Part shown: positions 1-5,216 of the stretch, in pieces
Layout: each line of letters starts with the position of its first letter
Numbering within the stretch: position 1 is the stretch's first letter
Source of the DNA: Thiobacillaceae bacterium
Lineage (GTDB): Bacteria > Pseudomonadota > Gammaproteobacteria > Burkholderiales > Thiobacillaceae
Reading direction: 5' to 3'
NCBI GenBank assembly: GCA_024643305.1
Contig: JAHENE010000134.1
Location: forward strand, 1-5,832
Length of the DNA stretch: 5,832 nt
Made by a program: the position numbers and the translations under genes
The notes under the pieces: generated by a model
Databases searched by the model: none
Told to the model about the DNA's origin: nothing
Seen by the model: the letters and a program-made list of their open reading frames with translations, nothing else

Positions 1-504
1 GTCGCTCTGGGCGCGAATCTGGGCGATGGTGTCTATTGCCTGGCGCCCCTGTTCAGCAGCCTTGCGGATAAGACCCATGCCGCCGAGTTCGCCGGCGATA
101 TAGATGCCGGGGACATTGGTCTCGAAATTGGGTTTGACGTAGGGGATATCAATGCCGCGTTTGGCAGTGCCGAATACCAGGGAAATCGCGCCCAGCGGGC
201 AGCTGGCGGCGCAGGCGCCATGACCGATGCATACCGTGGGGTTAACGAGATAGGCCTTGCCGTTGATGATGCCGAGAGTGTGCTCGGGACAGGCGCGTGT
301 GCAGGAGCCAGATCCCACGCAAATGGCGGGGTCGATAACTGGATGGAGGCTTGGTGGTTCGGTCAGTCCACTCTTGACGGATTGTTCCAGAAGGGATTTG
401 GAGCGGGCCTCGTGCTTTTTTCTTTTAAGTAGATAAATGGCCAGGACCACGACCAGCGGAGCCGCGTAGATTGACCAGAGGTACAAATCGATCGTTGAAG
501 GCAT
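1..504 (-). CDS. Membrane-anchored ferredoxin / FAD-NAD(P) oxidoreductase, 5' part (runs off the left edge)
   Basis: Open frame of 168 codons read leftwards, with no stop before position 1, so only the N-terminal part is present. Residues about 6-26 form one hydrophobic helix followed by KRKK, a cytoplasm-facing anchor. Residues 62-72 and 92-102 form two ferredoxin-like cluster motifs, C-x5-C-x3-CP, about 30 residues apart. Both lack the usual second cysteine: Ser65 and His95 stand in its place. Residues about 126-153 (FETNVPGIYIAGELGG and following) match the flavin-binding signature normally found near the C-terminus of thioredoxin-reductase-like flavoproteins; from memory of the family, an NAD(P)/FAD Rossmann domain should follow outside the window. 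Likely role: cytoplasmic electron entry or exit between NAD(P)H or ferredoxin and the membrane and periplasmic haem proteins encoded just upstream. The ATG at 504 is 21 nt after the cytochrome stop; no good Shine-Dalgarno is visible, and an in-frame GTG at 507 is an alternative start. The substrate is unknown. Confidence 0.85.
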   Translation of the reverse strand, partial: MPSTIDLYLWSIYAAPLVVVLAIYLLKRKKHEARSKSLLEQSVKSGLTEPPSLHPVIDPAICVGSGSCTRACPEHTLGIINGKAYLVNPTVCIGHGACAASCPLGAISLVFGTAKRGIDIPYVKPNFETNVPGIYIAGELGGMGLIRKAAEQGRQAIDTIAQIRAQSD

Positions 505-525
505 CACATTCGCGCAGGCATAAAC

Positions 526-1971
526 CTATCGCGCCCCATCTTTCTTAAGCACCTTGCGCCAGTCCTCGGTGACATGGCATTGATCGCAGCGCAGGTCATA
601 ACTGCCGAAATGCACGTCATCGTTCTTGTGGCAGCCATAGCAGCGCTTGTCGAACTTGGGTGATCCAAGAGGCTCCTTGTGGCAGTTATCGCATTTGACC
701 TGCCGATGTTTGCCGGTCAGAAGAAATGAGGTGTCTTGATCATGATCGAAGTGGATGGTCTTGAAATCCTTCTCGACATGGCAGGTTTCGCATTTCTGTC
801 CGTAGCGTCCCTTGTGCGCCTTTTCCATGTCGTCGCGTTCGTGGCAGGTGAAACACTTTGTTCCCATCTTGTCATGAATGTTGGCGCCGGTGTGGCAACT
901 GTCACATTTGACCTGCCTGTGCTTACCAAGGAGGGTGTACTGGGTATCGCGCTCGTGCACAAAGATACTGGGTTTGAAACCCTTCTCGTTGTGGCATGAC
1001 TCGCATTTTTCACCATATCGGCCCTTGTGTCCTTTTTTCTGATCATCCTCGGCATGACAGGAATTGCACTGTGATGAAAGTTTTTCGTGCGGGCTTGAAG
1101 GCTTGTGGCAGCTCTGGCATTTGGCTGACGCATGCTTGTCTCGCAGCTTGAACTGCGTGTCGCGGTCGTGATCAAAGCGCGCGGTCTTCCAAGATTTCTC
1201 TGTATGGCAGTTTTCGCACTTGTCTCCCAGACCGCGCTTGTGCACGTCGTCCTTGATATGGCAGTCACGGCAACGCGACGGCGTCTTCTGCCGGTAAAGG
1301 GGTTTCGTATGACAGCTTGTGCAGCGCACTTCCTGGTGCTGCCCCAACAAGCGGAAGCGGGTATCCAGGTCATGGCGGAACGTCGGCTGGTCCCACTTGG
1401 TTTCCCTGTGGCAGGACTCGCAGCGCGTGCCGAACGAGCCCTTGTGTGCATCGTCCTTGCGATGGCAACTCAGGCAATCACGCGGTGTTTTCGCAAAGCG
1501 CTGATCGATGTGGCACTTCGCACATGCAAGGTTCTCATGCGCGTCATGTAGCGAGAACTTGGTCTTCGAATGATCGAAGTGCGCTTCCTTCCAGCCGTTT
1601 TCATCATGGCAGTTGCCACACTTGTTACCAAGATTGCCCTTGTGTTTGTCATCCTTGCGGTGGCAGGACACACACTCGGAGGGCGCCTTGCGGTGTTTTG
1701 CACCCGCCTCATGGCACTTGTCGCAGGCTTTGTTTTCGTGTTTGCCCCGCAGTAGGAAATCGGTCTGTGTGTGGTCGAAATGCTTTTCGTCCATTTTCAC
1801 AATGATGGCAGTACGGCCTTTATGCTCTGTGTGGCACTCGCGGCAATTCTTTTCCTTGAGGCGGCCATGGTATCCCCGCTTGGTCCGCACATCGGCGGCA
1901 ATGGGTTTGTGGCAATCCAGGCATAGGCGCGGCTGGGCGTCACGGTCAAAGCGCACGTGACAGTTAGCGCA
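526..1971 (-). repeat. Seven tandem tri-haem modules within the 21-haem cytochrome gene
   Basis: Measured from the first cysteine of each three-haem group, modules begin at 1971, 1725, 1524, 1323, 1119, 906 and 693 (minus strand). Unit lengths are 246, 201, 201, 204, 213 and 213 nt, and the last unit ends at the stop codon. Units 5 and 6 share a 3-residue insertion (HKGRYG after the second haem), and GKHRQVKCD stands at the ends of both units 5 and 6, leading into units 6 and 7. This points to recent internal duplication at the C-terminal end. The first unit has wider haem spacing and is the most divergent. Confidence 0.9.
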
Positions 1972-2169
1972 CTTGCCTTCAAGGTCGGCGTGGTCCTTGA
2001 TCACGCTGCCAGGCATGATTGCGGATTCGATACTTGCCGCGCCTGCCGGGGTGACGAAAATCAGGACAATGTAGAGTCCAAGCGCGACACGTCCCAGTAT
2101 TTCAGTAAGCGTGCACTGCCACAACGTGAACAATCGCCGTGATAAGCAGCATGAAGAGAAAGGGGACAT
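526..2169 (-). CDS. 21-haem periplasmic cytochrome c built from seven tri-haem modules
   Basis: Predicted protein of about 547 residues with 21 CXXCH motifs, the first at residues 67-71 and the last at 528-532. They form seven groups of three. The repeating pattern is CXXCH, about 12 residues, CXXCH followed by xxDDxHKG, CXXCH, then FDHxxDTxFxLxGKHxxVxC leading into the next group. Histidines outside the motifs are abundant and can serve as distal haem ligands. An N-terminal hydrophobic stretch (about 28-41) ending in AGAA, just before Ser46, is a likely Sec signal. No membrane anchor follows, so the protein is probably a soluble periplasmic electron-transfer wire; an outer-surface site is less likely but possible. 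The start is uncertain. ATG 2169 supplies an Arg-Arg n-region but overlaps the upstream gene by 68 nt; TTG 2124 would overlap less; the open frame reaches 2250. None has a clear ribosome site, so translational coupling is likely. It lies between a di-haem-type membrane protein and an Fe-S flavoprotein, and probably takes electrons from or gives them to that pair. Confidence 0.93.
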   Translation of the reverse strand: MSPFSSCCLSRRLFTLWQCTLTEILGRVALGLYIVLIFVTPAGAASIESAIMPGSVIKDHADLEGKCANCHVRFDRDAQPRLCLDCHKPIAADVRTKRGYHGRLKEKNCRECHTEHKGRTAIIVKMDEKHFDHTQTDFLLRGKHENKACDKCHEAGAKHRKAPSECVSCHRKDDKHKGNLGNKCGNCHDENGWKEAHFDHSKTKFSLHDAHENLACAKCHIDQRFAKTPRDCLSCHRKDDAHKGSFGTRCESCHRETKWDQPTFRHDLDTRFRLLGQHQEVRCTSCHTKPLYRQKTPSRCRDCHIKDDVHKRGLGDKCENCHTEKSWKTARFDHDRDTQFKLRDKHASAKCQSCHKPSSPHEKLSSQCNSCHAEDDQKKGHKGRYGEKCESCHNEKGFKPSIFVHERDTQYTLLGKHRQVKCDSCHTGANIHDKMGTKCFTCHERDDMEKAHKGRYGQKCETCHVEKDFKTIHFDHDQDTSFLLTGKHRQVKCDNCHKEPLGSPKFDKRCYGCHKNDDVHFGSYDLRCDQCHVTEDWRKVLKKDGAR

Positions 2170-2989
2170 GCACGGCATGCCATTGCGAAAAAAGGCGCTC
2201 ATAGGTCGAAAATTGCGCAGCTGCCTGCGCCGCTCGTAAGGTCGCATCAATATTTAGGAGTACTTCATGCAAATCCGCAAGCTTGCCGTGCAAAACAGTA
2301 TGCGCCACCTTGGCATGGTCAGCCATTGTGTTGCGCGCGTTCCTGACTGCAACATGGCGCCGAATGCCCAGTGAAAGAAAGTGCAACATACGTTGCCAGC
2401 GAGCTTCGGGAACAAACAACACCAGCCGGGCGAAGTTCTCTATTTCCTGCTTGACCTCGTTTGGCAGAATCAGCGAACCCCTCACTTCCTTAAGCTTTTT
2501 GTCCACCACCTGCTGCAGATCATCGTGCGTTGTTCGCCTCCCATACAGGCCCCTGTGTATCCTGCGGTACAGGAAGCGGCCGACAATTCCACTTGCAGCC
2601 ACGAGCAGCATGCTTGAGAGCGCCACAGCCGCATTGACGGAACGAACGTGGAAGGTCGAGTGAAAAAGGACCAGAAGCGGGCCCAGTATTCCGGCGATCA
2701 TGTGAAAACGAAACCAGTAACGGAGTGGACCGAGCTGCTGCAGGATGTGAATCCTTTTGCGCAAGGGATACAGCAGGAGCGCCAGCATCAGGATGCCCCC
2801 AACAAGACCTAGGTAATAGGCGAATTCGGAGTTCGAGCTGTATGGGGCCTGATTCCGGACATACCACCCGGCCATAAGCAGAACTATTGTCAAAATGGCC
2901 GCCACGGCCGACGGGCGTAAACTTTTTTGCGATTTGGACGTTAATTGCTGTGGGTGACGCGCGGCGTCCATCGCGATATTCAGGCTCAT
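2102..2989 (-). CDS. Inner-membrane protein with two HX13H pairs, predicted di-haem b electron carrier
   Basis: A 295-residue membrane protein with five predicted helices: about 26-44, 55-76, 91-113, 120-144 and 272-295. A charged loop of about 120 residues lies between helices 4 and 5. Helix 3 carries His96 and His110, and helix 5 carries His274 and His288. Each pair is spaced HX13H, the bis-His arrangement used to stack two b haems across a membrane in ferric-reductase-like and cytochrome b proteins. His114, His271 and His293 are nearby alternatives. Positive charges after helices 2 and 4 put those loops and the long loop in the cytoplasm and the C-terminus in the periplasm. This suits transfer between the cytoplasmic Fe-S flavoprotein and the periplasmic 21-haem cytochrome of the same operon. 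ATG 2989 is preferred because AAAGGG lies 9 nt upstream; ATG 2998 and the longest frame to 3127 are alternatives, but the extra N-terminal segment looks non-coding. No close named family is recognised, and haem binding is inferred from histidine spacing. Confidence 0.88.
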   Translation of the reverse strand: MSLNIAMDAARHPQQLTSKSQKSLRPSAVAAILTIVLLMAGWYVRNQAPYSSNSEFAYYLGLVGGILMLALLLYPLRKRIHILQQLGPLRYWFRFHMIAGILGPLLVLFHSTFHVRSVNAAVALSSMLLVAASGIVGRFLYRRIHRGLYGRRTTHDDLQQVVDKKLKEVRGSLILPNEVKQEIENFARLVLFVPEARWQRMLHFLSLGIRRHVAVRNARNTMADHAKVAHTVLHGKLADLHEVLLNIDATLRAAQAAAQFSTYERLFSQWHAVHVPFLFMLLITAIVHVVAVHAY

Positions 2990-2998
2990 CGAATCCAT

Positions 2999-3004
2999 CC
3001 CTTT
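2999..3004 (-). promoter_or_regulatory. Ribosome binding site deciding the start of the membrane protein
   Basis: On the minus strand AAAGGG ends 9 nt before ATG 2989. It lies directly against the other in-frame ATG at 2998, which is too close for normal initiation, so 2989 is the better start. Confidence 0.5.
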
Positions 3005-3087
3005 CGTTTCATCAAAACACGGCCTTTTCTGGCCACATCCACCCCCGACACCCTCCACCTTACCAAGGATCTCTCTGTCCTTATTCG

Positions 3088-3104
3088 GTGTAAATATATT
3101 ACAC
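3088..3104. promoter_or_regulatory. Putative operator 1: GTGTAA-N5-TTACAC inverted repeat
   Basis: A perfect 6-bp inverted repeat with a 5-bp centre (ATATA). The right half continues as TTACACATAT, which is the reverse complement of the ATATGTGTAA half-site in the second repeat about 145 bp away. The shared half-site suggests one dimeric regulator binding both places. The site is 99 bp upstream of the leftward membrane-protein start, so it is well placed to control that operon. The regulator cannot be named from the sequence. Confidence 0.55.
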
Positions 3105-3149
3105 ATATACGTACACTGGACAGCCATCCTTTACTGTATTTTACGTCAT

Positions 3150-3170
3150 CGATATTAAAACGATATAAAA
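3150..3170. repeat. Tandem near-repeat CGATATTAAAA / CGATATAAAA
   Basis: Two adjacent copies of 11 and 10 bp differing by one T, spaced about one helical turn apart, in the middle of the AT-rich control region. This could be a curved or factor-binding element, or simple AT-rich drift. Confidence 0.4.
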
Positions 3171-3210
3171 CAATTAGTTAGAAATTATTGTATCTTGTCT
3201 GCGCCTGGAT

Positions 3211-3239
3211 TTGAAATCGCTAAAGAAAAAGTGTCTAAT
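3211..3239 (+). promoter_or_regulatory. Putative sigma70 promoter for the tetrahaem cytochrome
   Basis: TTGAAA (3211-3216) and TCTAAT (3234-3239) are separated by exactly 17 bp and match the TTGACA and TATAAT consensus at 5 of 6 positions each or close to it. Transcription would start around 3245-3248, inside the left arm of the second inverted repeat, giving a leader of about 60 nt before the ATG at 3309. Confidence 0.6.
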
Positions 3240-3272
3240 GCCGATATGTGTAAAAGATTCACACATATTGGC
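3240..3272. promoter_or_regulatory. Putative operator 2: long inverted repeat at the predicted transcription start
   Basis: Arms of 12 bp, GCCGATATGTGT (3240-3251) and ACACATATTGGC (3261-3272), pair with one G-T mismatch around a 9-nt centre. The central 17 bp (3248-3264) have the same length and half-site layout as operator 1, with TCACAC in place of TTACAC. It abuts the predicted -10 box, the classic repressor position. As RNA it would also form a hairpin at the very 5' end of the leader, so an RNA role such as transcript stability is an alternative. Confidence 0.6.
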
Positions 3273-3308
3273 GTGAGCCCTTATCCACTTCTCTAGGGAG
3301 ACAGGAAA

Positions 3309-3956
3309 ATGAAGATGAATTATTTTGTTCGCTTGGCGGCTGCTGCGAGTGGAACCTTGTTTTTGATTTCGGCTGCCGTAGCCGGCACGATTACGGGCTC
3401 AGCCCACGATTTCACCACCCAGTCCTGGTCTGGCGGGCGGATTTGCGTCGCATGCCATGCACCGCACAAGACCGACACCACCATTGCAGACGCCCCTCTG
3501 TGGAACCACGCAACTTCGACTGCTACCTATACGCTGTACAGCAGCCCAACACTGAATGCCGCCATTTCACAGCCAGGAGGCAATTCCAAGCTCTGCCTGT
3601 CTTGTCATGACGGCACAGTTGCTGTTAACAGCTTTGGCGGAGTAACCGGTTCGACCAACGTTTCTGCGGCCAACAACCTGGGGTCCAACCTCAAGTCATC
3701 CCACCCCATCGGTTTTACGTATGACGCTGCGCTTGTCACCGCGGATGGCTCGCTGCACCCAACCGGCAATTCTGCGACAATAGGTTCAGGCGGCCAGATC
3801 AGGACGGATACGATCTCTTCATTGTTGCTGTTTAACGGAAAAATGGAGTGCAGCTCGTGTCACGATGTCCACAACACCTTCACGGCACAAACGACCGCCC
3901 TGCTCAAGATGGACCCGTCGGGCAGCAAAGATTGTCTGACCTGCCACAAGAAGTAA
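3309..3956 (+). CDS. Secreted tetrahaem cytochrome c, candidate extracellular wire subunit
   Basis: A protein of 215 residues with a Sec signal (positively charged start, hydrophobic core to about residue 22, likely cleavage after AVA at 25). Four CXXCH motifs lie at 46-50, 96-100, 181-185 and 209-213, the last only two residues from the C-terminus. Additional histidines at 33 (SAHDF), 53, 67, 132 (SHPIG), 150 and 188 are candidate distal ligands. The layout of SAHDF, CHAPH, LWNH, CLSCHDGTVA, SHPIGF and a final CXTCHKK resembles small tetrahaem cytochromes of Geobacter-type bacteria, a group that includes filament-forming extracellular cytochromes (OmcE type). Assignment to that exact family is from memory and untested. 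AGGGAG ends 8 nt before ATG 3309; a second ATG at 3315 is possible. The gene is first in the rightward unit, has its own promoter, and is followed by a terminator, so it is probably made in excess over the downstream propeller and barrel. Confidence 0.93.
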   Translation: MKMNYFVRLAAAASGTLFLISAAVAGTITGSAHDFTTQSWSGGRICVACHAPHKTDTTIADAPLWNHATSTATYTLYSSPTLNAAISQPGGNSKLCLSCHDGTVAVNSFGGVTGSTNVSAANNLGSNLKSSHPIGFTYDAALVTADGSLHPTGNSATIGSGGQIRTDTISSLLLFNGKMECSSCHDVHNTFTAQTTALLKMDPSGSKDCLTCHKK

Positions 3957-3970
3957 GCTTTCTACGACCT

Positions 3971-4005
3971 GACCGGGCATCCTGCCCGGTCTTTGTTCAT
4001 TTTTG
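3971..4005 (+). terminator. Intrinsic terminator / attenuator after the tetrahaem cytochrome
   Basis: GACCGGGCA (3971-3979) and TGCCCGGTC (3983-3991) form a perfect 9-bp GC-rich stem with a 3-nt loop, followed by a T-rich stretch (TTTGTTCATTTTTG) to 4005. It starts 14 nt after the cytochrome stop. Partial read-through would feed the downstream genes at a lower level; no clear separate promoter was seen between it and 4042. Confidence 0.85.
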
Positions 4006-4041
4006 ATGTTAATGTTGGTAATCCAACTCACCGGAGGAGTG

Positions 4042-5193
4042 ATGGACTGCAGGATAAGGAGCTTGCTTGGGCTGCACAGGTTCGGAACAGCGATGGCAGC
4101 CGTGATCCTGTTGCTGGCTGGCGCAGGAGGGATCGCCCATGCAGCCGACGAAGGCAAGACGCCTGACACGCCCGCCGTCTTCTACCCGGCCCTGCCGGAC
4201 CCGCCCAGAATACAGTTACTGGCTACATTTACGGGCGAACAGGACCTGCATCCACCAACCAGCTCTTTCGCCAAGTTCATTCTTGGTGATGACGATTCCA
4301 CCCAGCAGCTGGTTCAGCCCTACGGCACGGCTTTGTTCAATGGCCGTTTGTATGTAGTAGATACCGGTGCGGCGGGCGTTGCGATTTTCGACTTCACCAA
4401 CAAGCGTTTTTCCTATTTGTCCGGTGCCCCCAACGGGCAAATGCGCAGGCCAATCAATATCCGCATCGATACGGATGGCACCAAGTACGTTACCGACACA
4501 GGCGTGGACAAGGTGTTGGTTTACGACAAGGCCGATCGTTTCGTAGCGGCCTACGGCAAGGAGGACCAGTTCCGACCGACGGATGTGGCTATCACCGCCG
4601 ACCGGCTGTACGTCACTGACGTGCAGCACCATCAAGTCCATGTGCTCGATAAACATACTGGCAAGCCTCTGTTTGTGTTTGGCAAGGCCGGCTCGGGCGA
4701 GGGCGAACTGTTTCACCCAACCAATATCGTAGTGGCCCCAGATGGCGACCTCTATGTTTCCGAAACAAGCAATTACCGCATCCAGCGCTTTACGCAGGAG
4801 GGCAAGCCGGTACGCAGCTATGGTGCTGTCGGCACGACGCCCGGCAGTTTCGCGCGGCCAAAGGGTTTGGCCATCGACCACACCGGAAGGATGTATGTGG
4901 CAGATGCCGCGTTTGAAAACGTGCAATTGTTTGATGCCAAGGGAAAGTTGCTCATGTTCTTCGGTCAGTCCGGAAGGGCGGAAGACCGGATGCACCTACC
5001 TGCCGGAGTGGGCATCGATTACGACAATGTCGAGTTGTTCAAGAAATACGCCGCCCCTAACTTTCAGATCGAGTACCTGATTCTGGTGACCAGCCAGTTC
5101 GGGCCGAACAAGGTTGACGTCTACGGATTTGGCCGCATGGCAGGAATGGAGTACCCGTCTGATGCGGATCTGGCCGTGAAAACGCCACGCTGA
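4042..5193 (+). CDS. Secreted NHL-repeat six-bladed beta-propeller protein
   Basis: A protein of 383 residues with a signal peptide (Arg-rich start, hydrophobic core about 18-31, likely cleavage after AHA at 34). Six NHL-type blades begin at about residues 93, 137, 179, 226, 273 and 320, spaced 42-47 residues. They share a PxxhxhxxxGxhYVxDxxxxxhxhFxxxGxxxxxxG-like pattern with YVVD, YVTD, YVSE and YVAD strands; the last blade is the most divergent. There is no CXXCH and no lipobox; the only cysteine is in the signal. Such propellers are protein-binding scaffolds, not enzymes by default. NHL-repeat genes occur beside extracellular cytochrome genes in Geobacter, where a role in cytochrome secretion or assembly has been proposed, and that is the likely role here. 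ATG 4042 has GGAGG 4 nt upstream; the frame opens earlier at 4003, but that start overlaps the terminator and has no ribosome site. A 23-nt gap leads to the barrel gene. Confidence 0.9.
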   Translation: MDCRIRSLLGLHRFGTAMAAVILLLAGAGGIAHAADEGKTPDTPAVFYPALPDPPRIQLLATFTGEQDLHPPTSSFAKFILGDDDSTQQLVQPYGTALFNGRLYVVDTGAAGVAIFDFTNKRFSYLSGAPNGQMRRPINIRIDTDGTKYVTDTGVDKVLVYDKADRFVAAYGKEDQFRPTDVAITADRLYVTDVQHHQVHVLDKHTGKPLFVFGKAGSGEGELFHPTNIVVAPDGDLYVSETSNYRIQRFTQEGKPVRSYGAVGTTPGSFARPKGLAIDHTGRMYVADAAFENVQLFDAKGKLLMFFGQSGRAEDRMHLPAGVGIDYDNVELFKKYAAPNFQIEYLILVTSQFGPNKVDVYGFGRMAGMEYPSDADLAVKTPR

Positions 5194-5197
5194 TGAT

Positions 5198-5208
5198 GGA
5201 GGGAGAGG
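5198..5208 (+). promoter_or_regulatory. Strong Shine-Dalgarno fixing a GTG start for the barrel protein
   Basis: GGAGGGAGAGG ends 8 nt before GTG 5217. A TAG stop lies immediately before that GTG in the same frame, so no upstream start is possible, and no ATG occurs in frame until well after the signal peptide. Confidence 0.8.
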
Positions 5209-5216
5209 ATCGATAG

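Larger units (their letters stand above)
2990..3308. other. Divergent intergenic control region
   Basis: A stretch of 319 bp between the leftward operon and the rightward cytochrome gene. The part from about 3080 to 3270 is strikingly AT-rich compared with the flanking genes and holds two related inverted repeats and one good sigma70-type promoter pointing right. No convincing promoter could be assigned for the leftward operon; the minus-strand TATATT at 3098-3093 inside the first inverted repeat is a possible -10 but lacks a matching -35. No believable gene lies here. Confidence 0.8.

Noticed and set aside
717..1451. Long minus-strand frame (244 codons) overlapping the 21-haem gene
   Set aside because: It is an out-of-frame shadow of the repetitive cytochrome gene. 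The composition is Arg/Ala/Thr-rich and low in complexity, and the real frame has 21 perfectly placed haem motifs.
526..1971. Regularly spaced similar units that could suggest a CRISPR-like or satellite array
   Set aside because: The unit length is about 200 nt, the units are diverged and in frame, and each encodes three haem motifs. It is a protein-coding repeat.
2990..3127. 46-residue N-terminal extension of the membrane protein (start at 3127)
   Set aside because: It has no ribosome site, is Gly/Cys-rich without hydrophobic or domain features, and runs through the AT-rich control region and operator 1. The internal ATG at 2989 has a Shine-Dalgarno.
3240..3272. CRP/FNR site
   Set aside because: TGTGT-N7-TCACA does not have the TGTGA-N6-TCACA spacing, and there is no TTGAT-N4-ATCAA, so the palindrome is left without a named regulator.
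4216..4995. 259-codon minus-strand frame opposite the NHL gene
   Set aside because: It is antisense to a clear secreted propeller with regular blades and a ribosome site, and shows no domain, signal or ribosome site of its own.
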